Positions 1-9,177 of a stretch of DNA of 64,000 nt are shown here, one piece after another. Each line of letters opens with the position of its first letter. Position 1 is the stretch's first letter. Position numbers and translations under genes: made by a program. The stretch comes from Chitinophagaceae bacterium (GTDB lineage: Bacteria; Bacteroidota; Bacteroidia; Chitinophagales; Chitinophagaceae), in the NCBI GenBank assembly GCA_014879565.1, contig JACSRW010000043.1:1-64000 (forward strand), read 5' to 3'. Below the pieces are notes generated by a model. It saw only the letters and a program-made list of their open reading frames with translations, did not search any database and had not been told where the DNA came from.

Positions 1-142
1 TGGACGCAGCAACCCCTCAACCCCTTCCACCTTCGCCAGAGGCTTCGGTGGACGCAGCAACCCCTCAACTCCTTCCACCTTCGCCAGAGGCTTCGGTGGA
101 CGCAGCAACCCCTCAACTCCTCAACCCCTCAACTCCTAAACC
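1..142. repeat. 48-bp tandem repeat running into CCCCTCAACTCCT words
   Basis: A 48-bp unit starting TGGACGCAGCAACCCC occurs at 1-48 and 49-96 with one substitution and begins again at 97, where it dissolves into alternating AACCCCTC and AACTCCTC words up to about 142. The array may continue beyond the window edge. Read on the minus strand it lies downstream of the pyrophosphatase stop codon and its terminator and is purine-rich. Bases 106-133 equal, in inverse orientation, 28 bases of the repeat at 8268-8312. No reading frame or promoter is evident here. Confidence 0.9.
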
Positions 143-187
143 TATCCCAACGAAGCAAAAAATAAAAATCCTATCATGCATCACGAC

Positions 188-221
188 CAAAAACAAAAAG
201 CCCCCCTGTAGATACAGCGGG
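188..221 (-). terminator. Rho-independent terminator of the pyrophosphatase gene
   Basis: On the minus strand, CCCGCTGTA and TACAGGGGG form a hairpin with one mismatch and a two-base loop, followed by GCTTTTTGTTTTT. It lies about 35 bases beyond the stop codon of the pyrophosphatase gene. Confidence 0.7.
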
Positions 222-255
222 ACTTAAGTAATGGTTCTGATTAAGAACTTGCGTC

Positions 256-2517
256 TTATTGGTAGAAAGCGGTGGTCTTCAGGTCGAGTTTGGCGACCGG
301 TTCCGCGTTCATTTTGTATTCAATTTTGCCTGTTTCTTTGGGAGGAGCGGGAACCTCGGCCGGTTTTTCGGATTTGTGGGCTCCGCCGCCATACATCTGG
401 GCCAGGGTGGGGGCGATGACCAGGGAAACGATGGACATCAGTTTGATCAGGATGTTCATGGAAGGTCCGCTGGTATCTTTAAAGGGATCACCCACGGTAT
501 CACCGGTTACAGAAGCCTTGTGCGGTTCGGATTTCTTGTAATAGGTTTCGCCGTTGATCTCCACGCCTTTTTCAAATGATTTTTTGGCATTGTCCCAGGC
601 GCCGCCGGCATTGTTCTGGAACATCCCCATCAGCACCCCGCTCACGGTAGCGCCGGCCAGGAAACCACCGAGGGCTTCGGGACCAAATACAAATCCGATC
701 AGCAGGGGAGCGATAATGGTAATCGCACCGGGAGCCAGCATCTTTTTGATGGAAGCCTGGGTGGAAATGGCCACACATTTATCGTATTCGGGTTTGCCCT
801 GTCCTTCCATGATACCGGGAATCGTGCGGAACTGACGGCGCACTTCTTCCACCATACTCATGGCGGCTTCACCTACCGCGCGGATGGCGAGAGAGGAGAA
901 GATCATCGGGATCATACCTCCGATAAAGAGAGCGGCCAGTACTTCGGCTTTATAAATATCAATATGCTGGTTATCCGGCATGGCCACACCCACAAAAGCC
1001 GCAAACAGCGCAAGGGCGGTCAGGGCCGCGGAGGCAATGGCAAAACCTTTACCGGTGGCGGCAGTCGTGTTACCCACCGCATCCAGCACGTCTGTTTTTT
1101 CGCGTACATCCTTCGGCAGTTCGCTCATTTCGGCGATACCACCGGCGTTATCCGCAATAGGACCAAAAGCGTCAATAGCCAGTTGCATGGCCGTAGTGGC
1201 CATCATACCGGCGGCGGCTATAGCCACGCCATAGAGACCGGCAAACTGGTAAGAACCCCAGATACCACCGGCCAGCACAAGAATCGGCAGGAAAGTGGAT
1301 TCCATACCTACGGCCAGTCCACCGATGACGTTGGTGGCATGTCCGGTGGAGGACTGACGGATAATGGAGTTCACGGGTCTTTTACCCATGGCGGTATAGT
1401 ACTCGGTGATAATACTCATTAAGGCACCTACCAGCAGACCTACACCAATCGCGCCCAGTACACCCCATTTGGTGAACATGGTGCCGCGCAGTTCCATGGC
1501 CTCCGGCATCAGGAAATACACGAGACCGGCCGCTGCACCGGCAGTCAGCACGATGGAACCCCAGTTACCCATATTGAGGGCTTTCTGCACATTATCGGTA
1601 TTGATACCGGCTGCATCGCTGACACGTACAAACCAGGTACCTACGATAGAGAAAAGGATACCCACACCGGCAATCAGCATCGGGAGTACAATGGGAGAAT
1701 AACCACCCAGCACATCATCGCCGAATGTAACCGTGGTCTGCTGACCCAGTACGATGGTGGCCAGCACCGTGGCCACATAGGAACCGAAAAGGTCAGCGCC
1801 CATACCGGCAACGTCACCCACGTTATCACCTACGTTATCGGCAATCGTGGCGGGGTTGCGGGGATCATCTTCCGGGATACCGGCTTCCACTTTACCTACG
1901 AGGTCGGCGCCTACGTCGGCCGCCTTGGTATAAATACCCCCGCCCACACGGGCAAAAAGGGCAATGGATTCAGCGCCCAGGGAGAAACCGGTCAGCACTT
2001 CAATGGTGCGGATCATTTCTTCCGAATTCACATCGGCCGTGGGGGCAAAAATTTGTTTGAGTACGATGTAGAGACCACCGAGACCCAGTACCGCAAGACC
2101 GGAAACACCCAGTCCCATAACGGCGCCCCCGGTGAAGGATACATTCAGGGCCTTGCTCAGGCTGGTACGGGCGGCCTGTGCGGTACGCACATTGGCGCGG
2201 GTGGCTACTTTCATACCGATATAACCGGCAGTGGCACTGAATACCGCGCCCACCACAAAGGCGATCGCGATCATCCAGTGAGAATGCGGATTGGCCTGGG
2301 CCATAACAGCCAGCAGGATGCCCACAATGACAACGAAATAGCCGAGAATTTTCCATTCGGCCTTGAGGAAGGCCATTGCCCCTACAGCAATGTAGTTGCT
2401 GATTTCTTTCATGCGGTCGTTACCCGCATCTTGTTTGGAGACCCAATTGAACTTTACGAGGGTGTAAAGAAGTCCTATCAGTCCCATAAGGGGTACCAGG
2501 TAGATCAGTTTGTCCAT
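256..2517 (-). CDS. hppA: K+-dependent membrane-bound pyrophosphatase (ion pump)
   Basis: Hydrolyses pyrophosphate and couples this to Na+ and/or H+ transport across the inner membrane; 753 residues with many hydrophobic helices, the usual family length. The signature [11 protein letters not shown] is at about 201-211, followed by the Asp-rich [11 protein letters not shown] segment and a second Asp cluster [10 protein letters not shown] near 451. The segment [10 protein letters not shown] (about 482-491) has Ala at the position where K+-independent enzymes carry Lys, so K+ dependence is predicted from the family rule; the pumped ion cannot be read with certainty. The start is ATG 2517; an in-frame extension to 2610 would run through the promoter at 2580-2611. 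Monocistronic, with its own terminator. Confidence 0.96.
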   Translation of the reverse strand: MDKLIYLVPLMGLIGLLYTLVKFNWVSKQDAGNDRMKEISNYIAVGAMAFLKAEWKILGYFVVIVGILLAVMAQANPHSHWMIAIAFVVGAVFSATAGYIGMKVATRANVRTAQAARTSLSKALNVSFTGGAVMGLGVSGLAVLGLGGLYIVLKQIFAPTADVNSEEMIRTIEVLTGFSLGAESIALFARVGGGIYTKAADVGADLVGKVEAGIPEDDPRNPATIADNVGDNVGDVAGMGADLFGSYVATVLATIVLGQQTTVTFGDDVLGGYSPIVLPMLIAGVGILFSIVGTWFVRVSDAAGINTDNVQKALNMGNWGSIVLTAGAAAGLVYFLMPEAMELRGTMFTKWGVLGAIGVGLLVGALMSIITEYYTAMGKRPVNSIIRQSSTGHATNVIGGLAVGMESTFLPILVLAGGIWGSYQFAGLYGVAIAAAGMMATTAMQLAIDAFGPIADNAGGIAEMSELPKDVREKTDVLDAVGNTTAATGKGFAIASAALTALALFAAFVGVAMPDNQHIDIYKAEVLAALFIGGMIPMIFSSLAIRAVGEAAMSMVEEVRRQFRTIPGIMEGQGKPEYDKCVAISTQASIKKMLAPGAITIIAPLLIGFVFGPEALGGFLAGATVSGVLMGMFQNNAGGAWDNAKKSFEKGVEINGETYYKKSEPHKASVTGDTVGDPFKDTSGPSMNILIKLMSIVSLVIAPTLAQMYGGGAHKSEKPAEVPAPPKETGKIEYKMNAEPVAKLDLKTTAFYQ

Positions 2518-2579
2518 AATAGTTTTCAGTCGATTCTTGAGTATGTATACGTTAGCAGTTGGCCGGTTTGGCCGGGCGG

Positions 2580-2611
2580 CAAAGATAGGGGTTGAGGTCC
2601 AATACCCCAAA
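2580..2611 (-). promoter_or_regulatory. Bacteroidota promoter of the pyrophosphatase gene
   Basis: On the minus strand TTTG (2611-2608), 20 bases, then TATCTTTG (2587-2580): a complete match to the TTTG/TAnnTTTG consensus. The ATG is about 60 bases downstream, which decides the start codon. Confidence 0.8.
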
Positions 2612-2680
2612 CCCCCGACAGGCTTTATTTTCAGGGGATTGAAGCCTTGTTTTTCCTGCCCGGGAACGACCTGACCAGGG

Positions 2681-4195
2681 TTAAAAAAGCCCTTTCAGCA
2701 AACGCCAGGCCGGGGGCAGATAATCTATAATATCCCCGGCTACCAGGGATTCTTCGGCTCCCTCCCGGGCGGCGAGGTCACCGGCCAGTCCATGCAGATA
2801 AACCCCGGTACAGGCGGCGGCGGCCGGTGCATAGCCCTGGGCCAGTAAGCCCGTAAGCATGCCCGTGAGCACATCCCCGCTGCCGGCAGTCGCCATACCG
2901 GGATTGCCGGTGGCATTGAAATAACCGTGACCGTCCGGCAGGGCGATAAAACTGTGATGCCCTTTCAGGACAATTATTACCTGATGTTCCCGGGCTTTTT
3001 CCATCGCTTTTTCAATCCGGTCAACATCATTGGCCGAAGCCCCGAAGAGCCGTTCAAATTCTTTGGGATGCGGAGTAAGGATGGAGCCGGCAGGCAACTG
3101 GTTTAAAAGGGTCGCCTCGGTGGCCAGGATATTCAGGGCATCGGCATCCAGCACCAGGGGCTTTTTACTTTTTTCCAGCAGTTCTTTCAGGAAAGCCCGG
3201 GTTTCGGCCGCTGTACCCAATCCGGGGCCAATGCCACAGGCGTCGTATGAGCCGGGATCGGTGGCCAATTGCGTAAGAAAAGAGGAGTGGAAATCAGTGA
3301 AGACCATGGCTTCGGGTACAGCCGTTTGCATAATGGCATAAGCCGAAGATGGCAGCTGACAGCTCAGCAGACCCGCTCCGCTGCGCAGACAGGCCCGGGC
3401 GGCGAGCACGGCAGCCCCGGTTTTGCCGTAACTGCCGGCTAACAGTAAGGCATGACCGAAAATTCCCTTGTGGGCAAAACGGGAACGGGGCCGGTAAAAT
3501 TGATAAACCAGATTGTCATCCAGTAATTCAAAACGGCCGGGGTTTTCTTTTTCATATCCGGGGTGTAAACCGATATCCAGGATCTCCACATTCCCTATAG
3601 CCTTTTCATTTTCAGCCACCAGGAAAGCGGGTTTATAACACTGAAAACTCAGGGTGGTTTCGGCCTGCACCGTAAGATTGCCGCGGGAGGAATGATCGGT
3701 GAACAATCCGCTGGGAATATCAATGGAAATAACCGGGCAGCCCGATTGATTGATATGCCGGATCAGCGCGGCGGTGAGTCCCTCCACGGCCCGGTTGAGC
3801 CCGGAACCAAAGAGCGCATCCACGATCACCTGTCCTTCGGTGAAAGGATGAAAATGTTCTTCGCTTTGTACAAAATGAATATCCGTATCCGGCAGGGCAT
3901 GGAGCCGGGCCAGGTTTTGCTGAAAATCATCCGTACCCTTATGTCCGAATTCGAGAATGAAAACAGAAACGGGATAATCTTTTTCCTGCAGCATCCGGGC
4001 AATGGCCAGTCCGTCGCCGCCATTATTCCCTTTCCCGCAGAAGATGGCGAAAGAAGCAGCGTCCTTTTTGTTTTCCAGCAGCCAGTTGCTGCAGGCCGTG
4101 GCGGCTCTTTCCATCAGGTCAAGGGAGGAAACGGGTTCATGGGTGATCGTGTACTGATCCCATAAACGGATGGCTTCAGCGGAATAAACTTTCAT
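2681..4195 (-). CDS. nnr: Bifunctional NAD(P)H-hydrate epimerase / ADP-dependent dehydratase
   Basis: Repairs hydrated NAD(P)H: the N-terminal YjeF_N domain epimerises S/R-NAD(P)HX and the C-terminal carbohydrate-kinase-like domain dehydrates it. The trimmed protein has 504 residues, normal for the fused form. Epimerase motif IFCGKGNNGGDG is at about 51-62; the dehydratase part shows GSYGKTGAA, LDADALN, LTPHPKEFERL and NATGNPGMATAGSGD (from about 427). ATG 4195 gives the usual MKVYSAEAIR start; the longer in-frame Lys/Arg-rich extension upstream overlaps the end of the neighbouring hydrolase in another frame and is rejected. It starts 46 bases after the serine hydrolase stop, so the two may be co-transcribed. 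Confidence 0.95.
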   Translation of the reverse strand: MKVYSAEAIRLWDQYTITHEPVSSLDLMERAATACSNWLLENKKDAASFAIFCGKGNNGGDGLAIARMLQEKDYPVSVFILEFGHKGTDDFQQNLARLHALPDTDIHFVQSEEHFHPFTEGQVIVDALFGSGLNRAVEGLTAALIRHINQSGCPVISIDIPSGLFTDHSSRGNLTVQAETTLSFQCYKPAFLVAENEKAIGNVEILDIGLHPGYEKENPGRFELLDDNLVYQFYRPRSRFAHKGIFGHALLLAGSYGKTGAAVLAARACLRSGAGLLSCQLPSSAYAIMQTAVPEAMVFTDFHSSFLTQLATDPGSYDACGIGPGLGTAAETRAFLKELLEKSKKPLVLDADALNILATEATLLNQLPAGSILTPHPKEFERLFGASANDVDRIEKAMEKAREHQVIIVLKGHHSFIALPDGHGYFNATGNPGMATAGSGDVLTGMLTGLLAQGYAPAAAACTGVYLHGLAGDLAAREGAEESLVAGDIIDYLPPAWRLLKGLF

Positions 4196-4241
4196 GGTAA
4201 GACTAAGTTCCGCTATTTCCGCTAAAGAAAAAATGACTAAC

Positions 4242-5474
4242 TCACCGGGCTTTTTTCTGTGTCGTTTTTTTCGCGGGACTTTCTTTTTCCTTTTTCTCTG
4301 CAGGCAGGCTGTCACTTTCTTCCTCACTGGCGGCCGACTGGAAATAGTCGCCAAACAGATCATAGGCCCGGTGAGCTGCATAATAAATACCCCGGTTAAA
4401 GCGGTTCCCCAGGATGATGATCACTGCTTTTTCATCCGGCAGCCGGGCAAAACAGGCATTATTGCCATGCCAGCGGCCAAAATGGTAAATAATTTTCTTT
4501 CCGTTGGGCAATTGCATCAGCCGGAAACCCAGTCCGTAATTGTGCATGGACGGTCTTTCAAAGCTGTAGGGGGTAAAGGCAGCATCCAGCAGGGCGGGAG
4601 AGAGCAGCTGGCCGGAATAGAGGGCCTGATCCCAGCGCAGCAGATCCCGCGCTGTGGAATAAATATTCTTGTCTCCGTAGGTGAGATCCAGGAAATCAAA
4701 TTGCCAGAAATTTCCTGAAGGACCAAAGGAGGGCGTGGCCCGGCTGCTGTCGGCCCTGGTGAAAACATAAGTATCCTTCATCTGCAGGGGACCGAATAAT
4801 TTTTCCTGCATATAGACCGGGTAGGACTGGCCGCTGAGTTGTTCGATCAGCAGGGCCAGCAGGATATAGTTGGTATTGCAGTAACTGAATTTCCGGCCGG
4901 GGGCGGCTTCGGGGTTGGGTCTTTGTTTAATCAGGATATCCAGCACATCCTGGTTGCTGCAATACTGTTTGGTATCCCAGCCTGTTTTATCCATAAAATG
5001 CACATAGTTGGGCAGTCCGCTGCGGTGATTCAGCAGCATTTTCACCGTAATACCCTTGTAGGGTAATAAAGGAAAGTAACGGCTGATGCTGTCATCCAGT
5101 TGCAGTTTACCTTCCTGCACCAGCCGCAGGATGGCGATACCGGTAAAGGTTTTACTGGCCGATGCGATATGCAGAGAGGTGGCCGCGTCCATGCTGTCTT
5201 TTTTCCGCACATCTTTAAATCCCGCGTATTTTTCATAGAGCACGGTGCCTTCTTTGGCCAGCAGGATCTGTCCGCTGAAGGGGCCTTTCAGCAGGGTACT
5301 GTCAAAAAAAGCGCTGATACGGCGGTAATACTCCCGGAATGTTTCTTTATCCATTACGGCCGGTGTGGGCGGATAATACTGCAGGGAATCGTCGGGTTGT
5401 TTTTTATCTGATGCCGGGCCCATACAGGCCGCTGTCAGGAATACGAGTACAGTTATGCGAAGGAAAATAGTCAA
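4242..5474 (-). CDS. Serine hydrolase lipoprotein, beta-lactamase/class C PBP fold
   Basis: A 410-residue protein of the Beta-lactamase (PF00144) family. SASKTF supplies the SxxK nucleophile (Ser105, Lys108), YCN at 198-200 the YxN motif, and HFG at 331-333 replaces the usual KTG-like third motif, as in many esterase/DD-peptidase members. The N-terminus is a short hydrophobic segment ending in a lipobox (LTAAC, Cys17), so a lipid-anchored protein facing the periplasm is predicted. The C-terminus is a Lys/Glu/Ser-rich tail of about 25 residues. The start is TTG 5474; no in-frame ATG lies before the lipobox. Substrate cannot be inferred. Confidence 0.85.
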   Translation of the reverse strand: MTIFLRITVLVFLTAACMGPASDKKQPDDSLQYYPPTPAVMDKETFREYYRRISAFFDSTLLKGPFSGQILLAKEGTVLYEKYAGFKDVRKKDSMDAATSLHIASASKTFTGIAILRLVQEGKLQLDDSISRYFPLLPYKGITVKMLLNHRSGLPNYVHFMDKTGWDTKQYCSNQDVLDILIKQRPNPEAAPGRKFSYCNTNYILLALLIEQLSGQSYPVYMQEKLFGPLQMKDTYVFTRADSSRATPSFGPSGNFWQFDFLDLTYGDKNIYSTARDLLRWDQALYSGQLLSPALLDAAFTPYSFERPSMHNYGLGFRLMQLPNGKKIIYHFGRWHGNNACFARLPDEKAVIIILGNRFNRGIYYAAHRAYDLFGDYFQSAASEEESDSLPAEKKEKESPAKKTTQKKAR

Positions 5475-5632
5475 GTAGATTCGTTGGTTTCGGGCAAAAA
5501 TAAAAGCATCCGGTATAATGGCTTTTCTTTTTTTGCGGTTTCACTGCAAATATGGACAGAAAACAACTGTTAGTGTTAATATTTTGGGCAGGAGTTTTCC
5601 CGATATGGGTAAAACCGCTTTTACGAGCTTAG

Positions 5633-5640
5633 TATATTTG
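5633..5640 (+). promoter_or_regulatory. -7 box of serA
   Basis: TATATTTG fits TAnnTTTG and ends five bases before the ATG at 5645, so the transcript would be leaderless or nearly so. No clear TTTG lies about 20 bases upstream. Confidence 0.55.
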
Positions 5641-5644
5641 CGGT

Positions 5645-6886
5645 ATGACGAAAGTTGTCAATACCACCAGTTATCCCAAAGAGAAGATCCGCATTCTGTT
5701 TCTCGAAAACATCAGCGACAGCGCGGTTAAAAATTTCCGCCATCACGGGTATGTGAAAGTGGAAAAGATTACCAAAGCGCTTACAGAAGAGGAGCTCATT
5801 CATGAGATAAAGGATGTACATATCCTGGGGATCCGTTCCAAAACACAGGTAACAAAAAAAGTGCTGGAGGCCGCGAAAAAACTGCAGGCCATAGGTTGTT
5901 TCTGCATCGGGGTCAACCAGGTGGACCTGAAAGCCGCTACCCGAAACGGGGTGGTGGTATTTAACGCGCCCTATTCCAATACCCGCAGTGTGGCCGAACT
6001 GGTGATTGGGTTATCCATCATGCTCATTCGCCGTATACCGGACAAAAACAAAGCCGCGCATGAGGGGATCTGGATGAAGGATGCCAAAAACAGTTATGAG
6101 CTCCGGGGCAAGACCCTGGGGATTGTGGGCTATGGCAATATCGGAAGCCAGGTGAGTGTACTGGCCGAAGCGCTGGGGATGAAAGTGTTGTTTTATGATG
6201 TGGAGACCAAACTGCCGCTGGGCAATGCAGAAGACGCCCGCAATCTGAAGGAACTGATGAGCCGGGCCGATGTGATTACCCTGCATGTACCCGAGACCAG
6301 TCAGACCAAAAACCTGATCAATAAGAACAATTTAAAATATTGCAAGAAGGGCGCCATCCTGCTCAACTATGCCCGGGGTGAAGTGGTGGACCTGGACGCC
6401 TTGCGGGACAAGATCATTGAGGGACAGATCGGCGGGGCCGCGGTGGATGTATTTCCCTGGGAGCCCGAGAAAAACGGGGACCGTTTTCAGACGCCCTTAC
6501 AGGACCTGCCCAATGTGATCCTCACCCCGCATATCGGGGGCAGTACTGAAGAAGCCCAGATGAATATCGGGGAGGATGTTGCGGCCAAACTCTTCAATTA
6601 CCTGGAAAAGGGTATTACATTTGGTTCACATACGGTGCCGGCGCTCGCTTTACCGCCGCAGGAGGGGAGTCACCGGATCCTGCATATCCATAAAAATGTA
6701 CCTGGTGTACTGTCTGCGATCAATACCCAGTTGTCCAAAGCCAATATCAATATCCTGGGTCAGTACCTCAAGACCAATGAGGAAATCGGGTATGTGGTAC
6801 TTGATGTGGACAAAAAGCTTTCTACCCAGGCATTACATTTATTGAAAGAGGTGCGGGAGACGATTAAAGTCAGGGTACTTTATTAG
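5645..6886 (+). CDS. serA: D-3-phosphoglycerate dehydrogenase
   Basis: First step of serine synthesis: oxidises 3-phosphoglycerate with NAD+. At 413 residues it matches the E. coli-type enzyme (410). The nucleotide-binding motif GYGNIG is at 162-167; NYARGEVVD carries the active-site Arg and TPHIGGSTEEAQ the catalytic His. The last 70 residues form an ACT domain (NVPGVLSAIN and following), the usual site of serine feedback. The long intervening domain of the Bacillus/mammalian type is absent. The start is the ATG just after the -7 box. serC is not in the window. Confidence 0.95.
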   Translation: MTKVVNTTSYPKEKIRILFLENISDSAVKNFRHHGYVKVEKITKALTEEELIHEIKDVHILGIRSKTQVTKKVLEAAKKLQAIGCFCIGVNQVDLKAATRNGVVVFNAPYSNTRSVAELVIGLSIMLIRRIPDKNKAAHEGIWMKDAKNSYELRGKTLGIVGYGNIGSQVSVLAEALGMKVLFYDVETKLPLGNAEDARNLKELMSRADVITLHVPETSQTKNLINKNNLKYCKKGAILLNYARGEVVDLDALRDKIIEGQIGGAAVDVFPWEPEKNGDRFQTPLQDLPNVILTPHIGGSTEEAQMNIGEDVAAKLFNYLEKGITFGSHTVPALALPPQEGSHRILHIHKNVPGVLSAINTQLSKANINILGQYLKTNEEIGYVVLDVDKKLSTQALHLLKEVRETIKVRVLY

Positions 6887-6887
6887 T

Positions 6888-6919
6888 TTGCCTGCTGCCC
6901 ATTGCCTGCTCAGCATTGC
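6888..6919 (+). repeat. 14-bp word repeat after the serA stop
   Basis: TTGCCTGCTGCCCA (6888-6901), TTGCCTGCTCAGCA (6902-6915) and a partial TTGC follow the serA stop codon (6884-6886) directly. Unlike most of the other stop-adjacent words here it is pyrimidine-rich in the sense strand. Confidence 0.7.
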
Positions 6920-6975
6920 GTAGTGCCCTTTAAAAAATAATTTCCTGAATTTTCGGAAAATATTGAAAATTGATC

Positions 6976-6983
6976 TACCTTTG
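6976..6983 (+). promoter_or_regulatory. -7 box of the NDH-2 gene
   Basis: TACCTTTG fits TAnnTTTG; a TTTC lies about 20 bases upstream. The ATG follows 18 bases after the box. Confidence 0.6.
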
Positions 6984-7001
6984 TGCTGAAAACACAGCAC
7001 T

Positions 7002-8285
7002 ATGAAAGTTGTAATAGCCGGCGCGGGTTTTGGCGGTTTGCGGTTGGCCCGGGCCCTGAACAATAAACCAGGCTTTGAGGTTCTGCTCCTGGACCGCTTC
7101 AATTATCACCAGTTTCAGCCCTTGTTTTACCAGGTAGCCACGGCCGGACTGGACGCCAGTAATATATCCTTCCCGTTACGGAAGATCTTCCAGAAAAGCC
7201 GCAATGTGCGGATCCGGCTTACGGAACTGAAAGAGATCCGGCCGGCGGAAAAGAAAATCATCACCCATAATGAAGAAATCAGCTATGATGTGCTGGTGCT
7301 GGCCACCGGGACGGACACCAATTTTTTCGGGAATGAAAAGCTGGCCACCCATGCCTTCCCGATGAAATCCACCGTAGAAGCCCTGCAGATCCGGCACCGG
7401 CTGCTGCAATTATTTGAACAGGCCCACCGCATTACTGATCCGGAAGAAATGCAGCGGGTCATGAATATCGTGGTGGTGGGAGGCGGCCCAACGGGTGTGG
7501 AAGTCTCAGGAGCCCTGGCAGAAATGAAAAAATATGTGTTACCCCGGGATTACCCTGAACTGGATTTTTCAAAAATGAATATCTATTTGCTGGAAGGCGG
7601 TTCAAAACCCCTGGCCGGTATGCGGGAGGAATCTTCCCGGCGTTCTGTGAACTACCTTCAGAAGCTGGGTGTACAGTTGCTCTCCAATACCCTGGTAAAG
7701 GATTATGATGGAAAAGATGTGGAGCTCAGCGATGGGAAAAAGATAGCTGCCGCAACGGTTATCTGGGCAGCCGGCATTAAAGGTAATATTCCAAATGGCA
7801 TTGATAAATCATTAATAGCGAGAGGAAACAGGATAAAAACAGACCGCTTTTGTCAGGTACTGGGTTTGCCGGATGTTTATGCGATAGGTGACCTGGCCTG
7901 TATGGAAACCGCGCAATATCCGCATGGCCATCCGCAGGTTGCTCCGGCGGCTATTCAGCAGGCCGAATTGCTGGCGAAGAATCTGCGATTGCTGGCTGGG
8001 CATAAAGACAGGGATCGTTTACGTGAATTTGTATACCGTGACAAAGGTTCGATGGCCACGGTGGGGCGCAACCTGGCGGTGGTGGATATGCCCAAACCGC
8101 GCTGGTCACTGGGTGGTTTTCCGGCCTGGCTGATCTGGATGGGGCTTCACCTGATGCTGATCCTGGGGGTCAAGAACCGTTTTTTTGTGTTTATGAACTG
8201 GCTGTATAATTATGTTACCTATGATCAGCATTTACGGCTGATTTTCCGGGAATTCGGGAGGGAGCAGGAGGGGTTGAGGGGTTGA
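7002..8285 (+). CDS. Type II NADH dehydrogenase-like FAD oxidoreductase
   Basis: A 427-residue pyridine nucleotide-disulphide oxidoreductase of the NDH-2 group, which passes electrons from NAD(P)H to quinone at the inner face of the membrane without pumping protons. GAGFGG at 7-12 binds FAD, FQPLFYQVATAG is typical of NDH-2, VVVGGGPTGVE binds NAD(P)H, and YAIGDLA is the second FAD contact. The C-terminal part has a hydrophobic segment (WLIWMGLHLMLILGV) and an amphipathic tail for membrane attachment. The last codons and the stop lie inside the GGGGTTGA repeat at 8268-8312, so the extreme C-terminus is repeat-encoded. Confidence 0.88.
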   Translation: MKVVIAGAGFGGLRLARALNNKPGFEVLLLDRFNYHQFQPLFYQVATAGLDASNISFPLRKIFQKSRNVRIRLTELKEIRPAEKKIITHNEEISYDVLVLATGTDTNFFGNEKLATHAFPMKSTVEALQIRHRLLQLFEQAHRITDPEEMQRVMNIVVVGGGPTGVEVSGALAEMKKYVLPRDYPELDFSKMNIYLLEGGSKPLAGMREESSRRSVNYLQKLGVQLLSNTLVKDYDGKDVELSDGKKIAAATVIWAAGIKGNIPNGIDKSLIARGNRIKTDRFCQVLGLPDVYAIGDLACMETAQYPHGHPQVAPAAIQQAELLAKNLRLLAGHKDRDRLREFVYRDKGSMATVGRNLAVVDMPKPRWSLGGFPAWLIWMGLHLMLILGVKNRFFVFMNWLYNYVTYDQHLRLIFREFGREQEGLRG

Positions 8286-8312
8286 GGAGTTGAGGGGTTG
8301 AGAGGTTAAGGA
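8268..8312 (+). repeat. GGGGTTGA/GGAGTTGA word repeat containing the stop codon
   Basis: Alternating GGGGTTGA and GGAGTTGA units start inside the last codons of the dehydrogenase, include its TGA (8283-8285) and continue about 27 bases beyond. Twenty-eight bases recur in inverse orientation at 106-133. Confidence 0.9.
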
Positions 8313-8385
8313 GCCAGTCAAGGTGCTGCCAACCCCGGAGGGGTTGACTGAATAAGCAGGAGGGCGAAGCCCGGATGCCCTTTGC

Positions 8386-8408
8386 CATGCTTCGGCGCGC
8401 TCAGCATG
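8386..8408. repeat. Small palindromic intergenic repeat CATGCT..AGCATG
   Basis: CATGCT and AGCATG enclose TCGGCGCGCTC. From memory this resembles a short GTCATxCTGAGCGxxxCGAAGxAT-type repeat seen between genes of many bacteria, here degenerate. It lies 23 bases before the DUF2071 start. A second hairpin, CAACCCC-gga-GGGGTTG, is at about 8330-8346 without a T-run. Confidence 0.5.
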
Positions 8409-8430
8409 ACAACATAACCCGTCTCACAAA

Positions 8431-9162
8431 ATGAATCTTAATCGTAAACAGATGGAAAAGAAAGTATTTCTGACCGCAAGCTGGGAGCACCTGATAATGG
8501 CCAATTATGAAATCAACCCGGATATCCTGAAACCCTTTGTCCCGGCGGAGACGGAACCGGACTTTTTTGCCGGTAAGAGCTGGGTGAGCCTGGTGGGTTT
8601 TTTGTTCAACCATGTCAGGTTAAAAGGTATTTCCGTTCCGTTTCATACCCGCTTTGCAGAAGTGAATCTCCGGTTTTATGTCAGGCGCAAAGAAAACGGG
8701 CAATGGAAAAGAGGGGTTGTTTTTATCAGTGAAATTGTACCTAAACGCATGATCAGCCTCGTGGCCAATACCCTGTATAAGGAACATTACCGTACCTTGC
8801 CTGTAATCCAACTGATCGGGCAAACGGGCAATCAGCTCTGGGTATCTTATAAATGGAAGACAAGGAAAAAAGAGCATACACTGGGCGTAAAGGCTGCAGT
8901 GAGGCCGGAAGTGTTACAAAGCGGCAGTTTTGAAGAATTTATCACTGAACATTACTGGGGCTATTCCGGAAGAGAAGGAAAAAAAACCGTGGAATATCAG
9001 GTGGACCATCCGCGCTGGGACATCCATCCGGTAGAAGATTTTACGGTGGACTGTGATTTTGAAGCACTCTACGGGTCTGCTTTCGGCTGGATGAACCAGG
9101 CATCGCCGGCTTCCGTTTTTCTGGCCCATGGTTCACCGGTCCGGATTTTTAACCGTAGTTGA
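8431..9162 (+). CDS. DUF2071 (YqjF-like) protein
   Basis: A 243-residue protein with the DUF2071/YqjF pattern: the N-terminal ASWEHLIMANYEINP, the central WVSLVGF and the segment around VNLRFYVR all fit. It has no signal peptide and no membrane segment, so it is probably cytoplasmic; the fold is related to acetoacetate decarboxylase, but activity is not established. Start ATG 8431, with a second in-frame ATG at 8452 (MEKKVFLTAS) that matches family N-termini as well; the choice is open. It converges on the HEAT-like gene. Confidence 0.75.
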   Translation: MNLNRKQMEKKVFLTASWEHLIMANYEINPDILKPFVPAETEPDFFAGKSWVSLVGFLFNHVRLKGISVPFHTRFAEVNLRFYVRRKENGQWKRGVVFISEIVPKRMISLVANTLYKEHYRTLPVIQLIGQTGNQLWVSYKWKTRKKEHTLGVKAAVRPEVLQSGSFEEFITEHYWGYSGREGKKTVEYQVDHPRWDIHPVEDFTVDCDFEALYGSAFGWMNQASPASVFLAHGSPVRIFNRS

Positions 9163-9177
9163 CACCAGGTACAATGC

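Noticed and set aside
1-142. CRISPR-like array
   Set aside because: The 48-bp units are directly adjacent without unique spacers, and no cas gene is near.
4194-4718. 174-codon plus-strand open frame
   Set aside because: Antisense to the serine hydrolase; the N-terminal Phe/Arg run arises from the Lys-rich tail of the real gene.
8320-8350. Terminator after the NDH-2 gene (CAACCCC-gga-GGGGTTG)
   Set aside because: No T-run follows; it may be a by-product of the GGGGTTG words.
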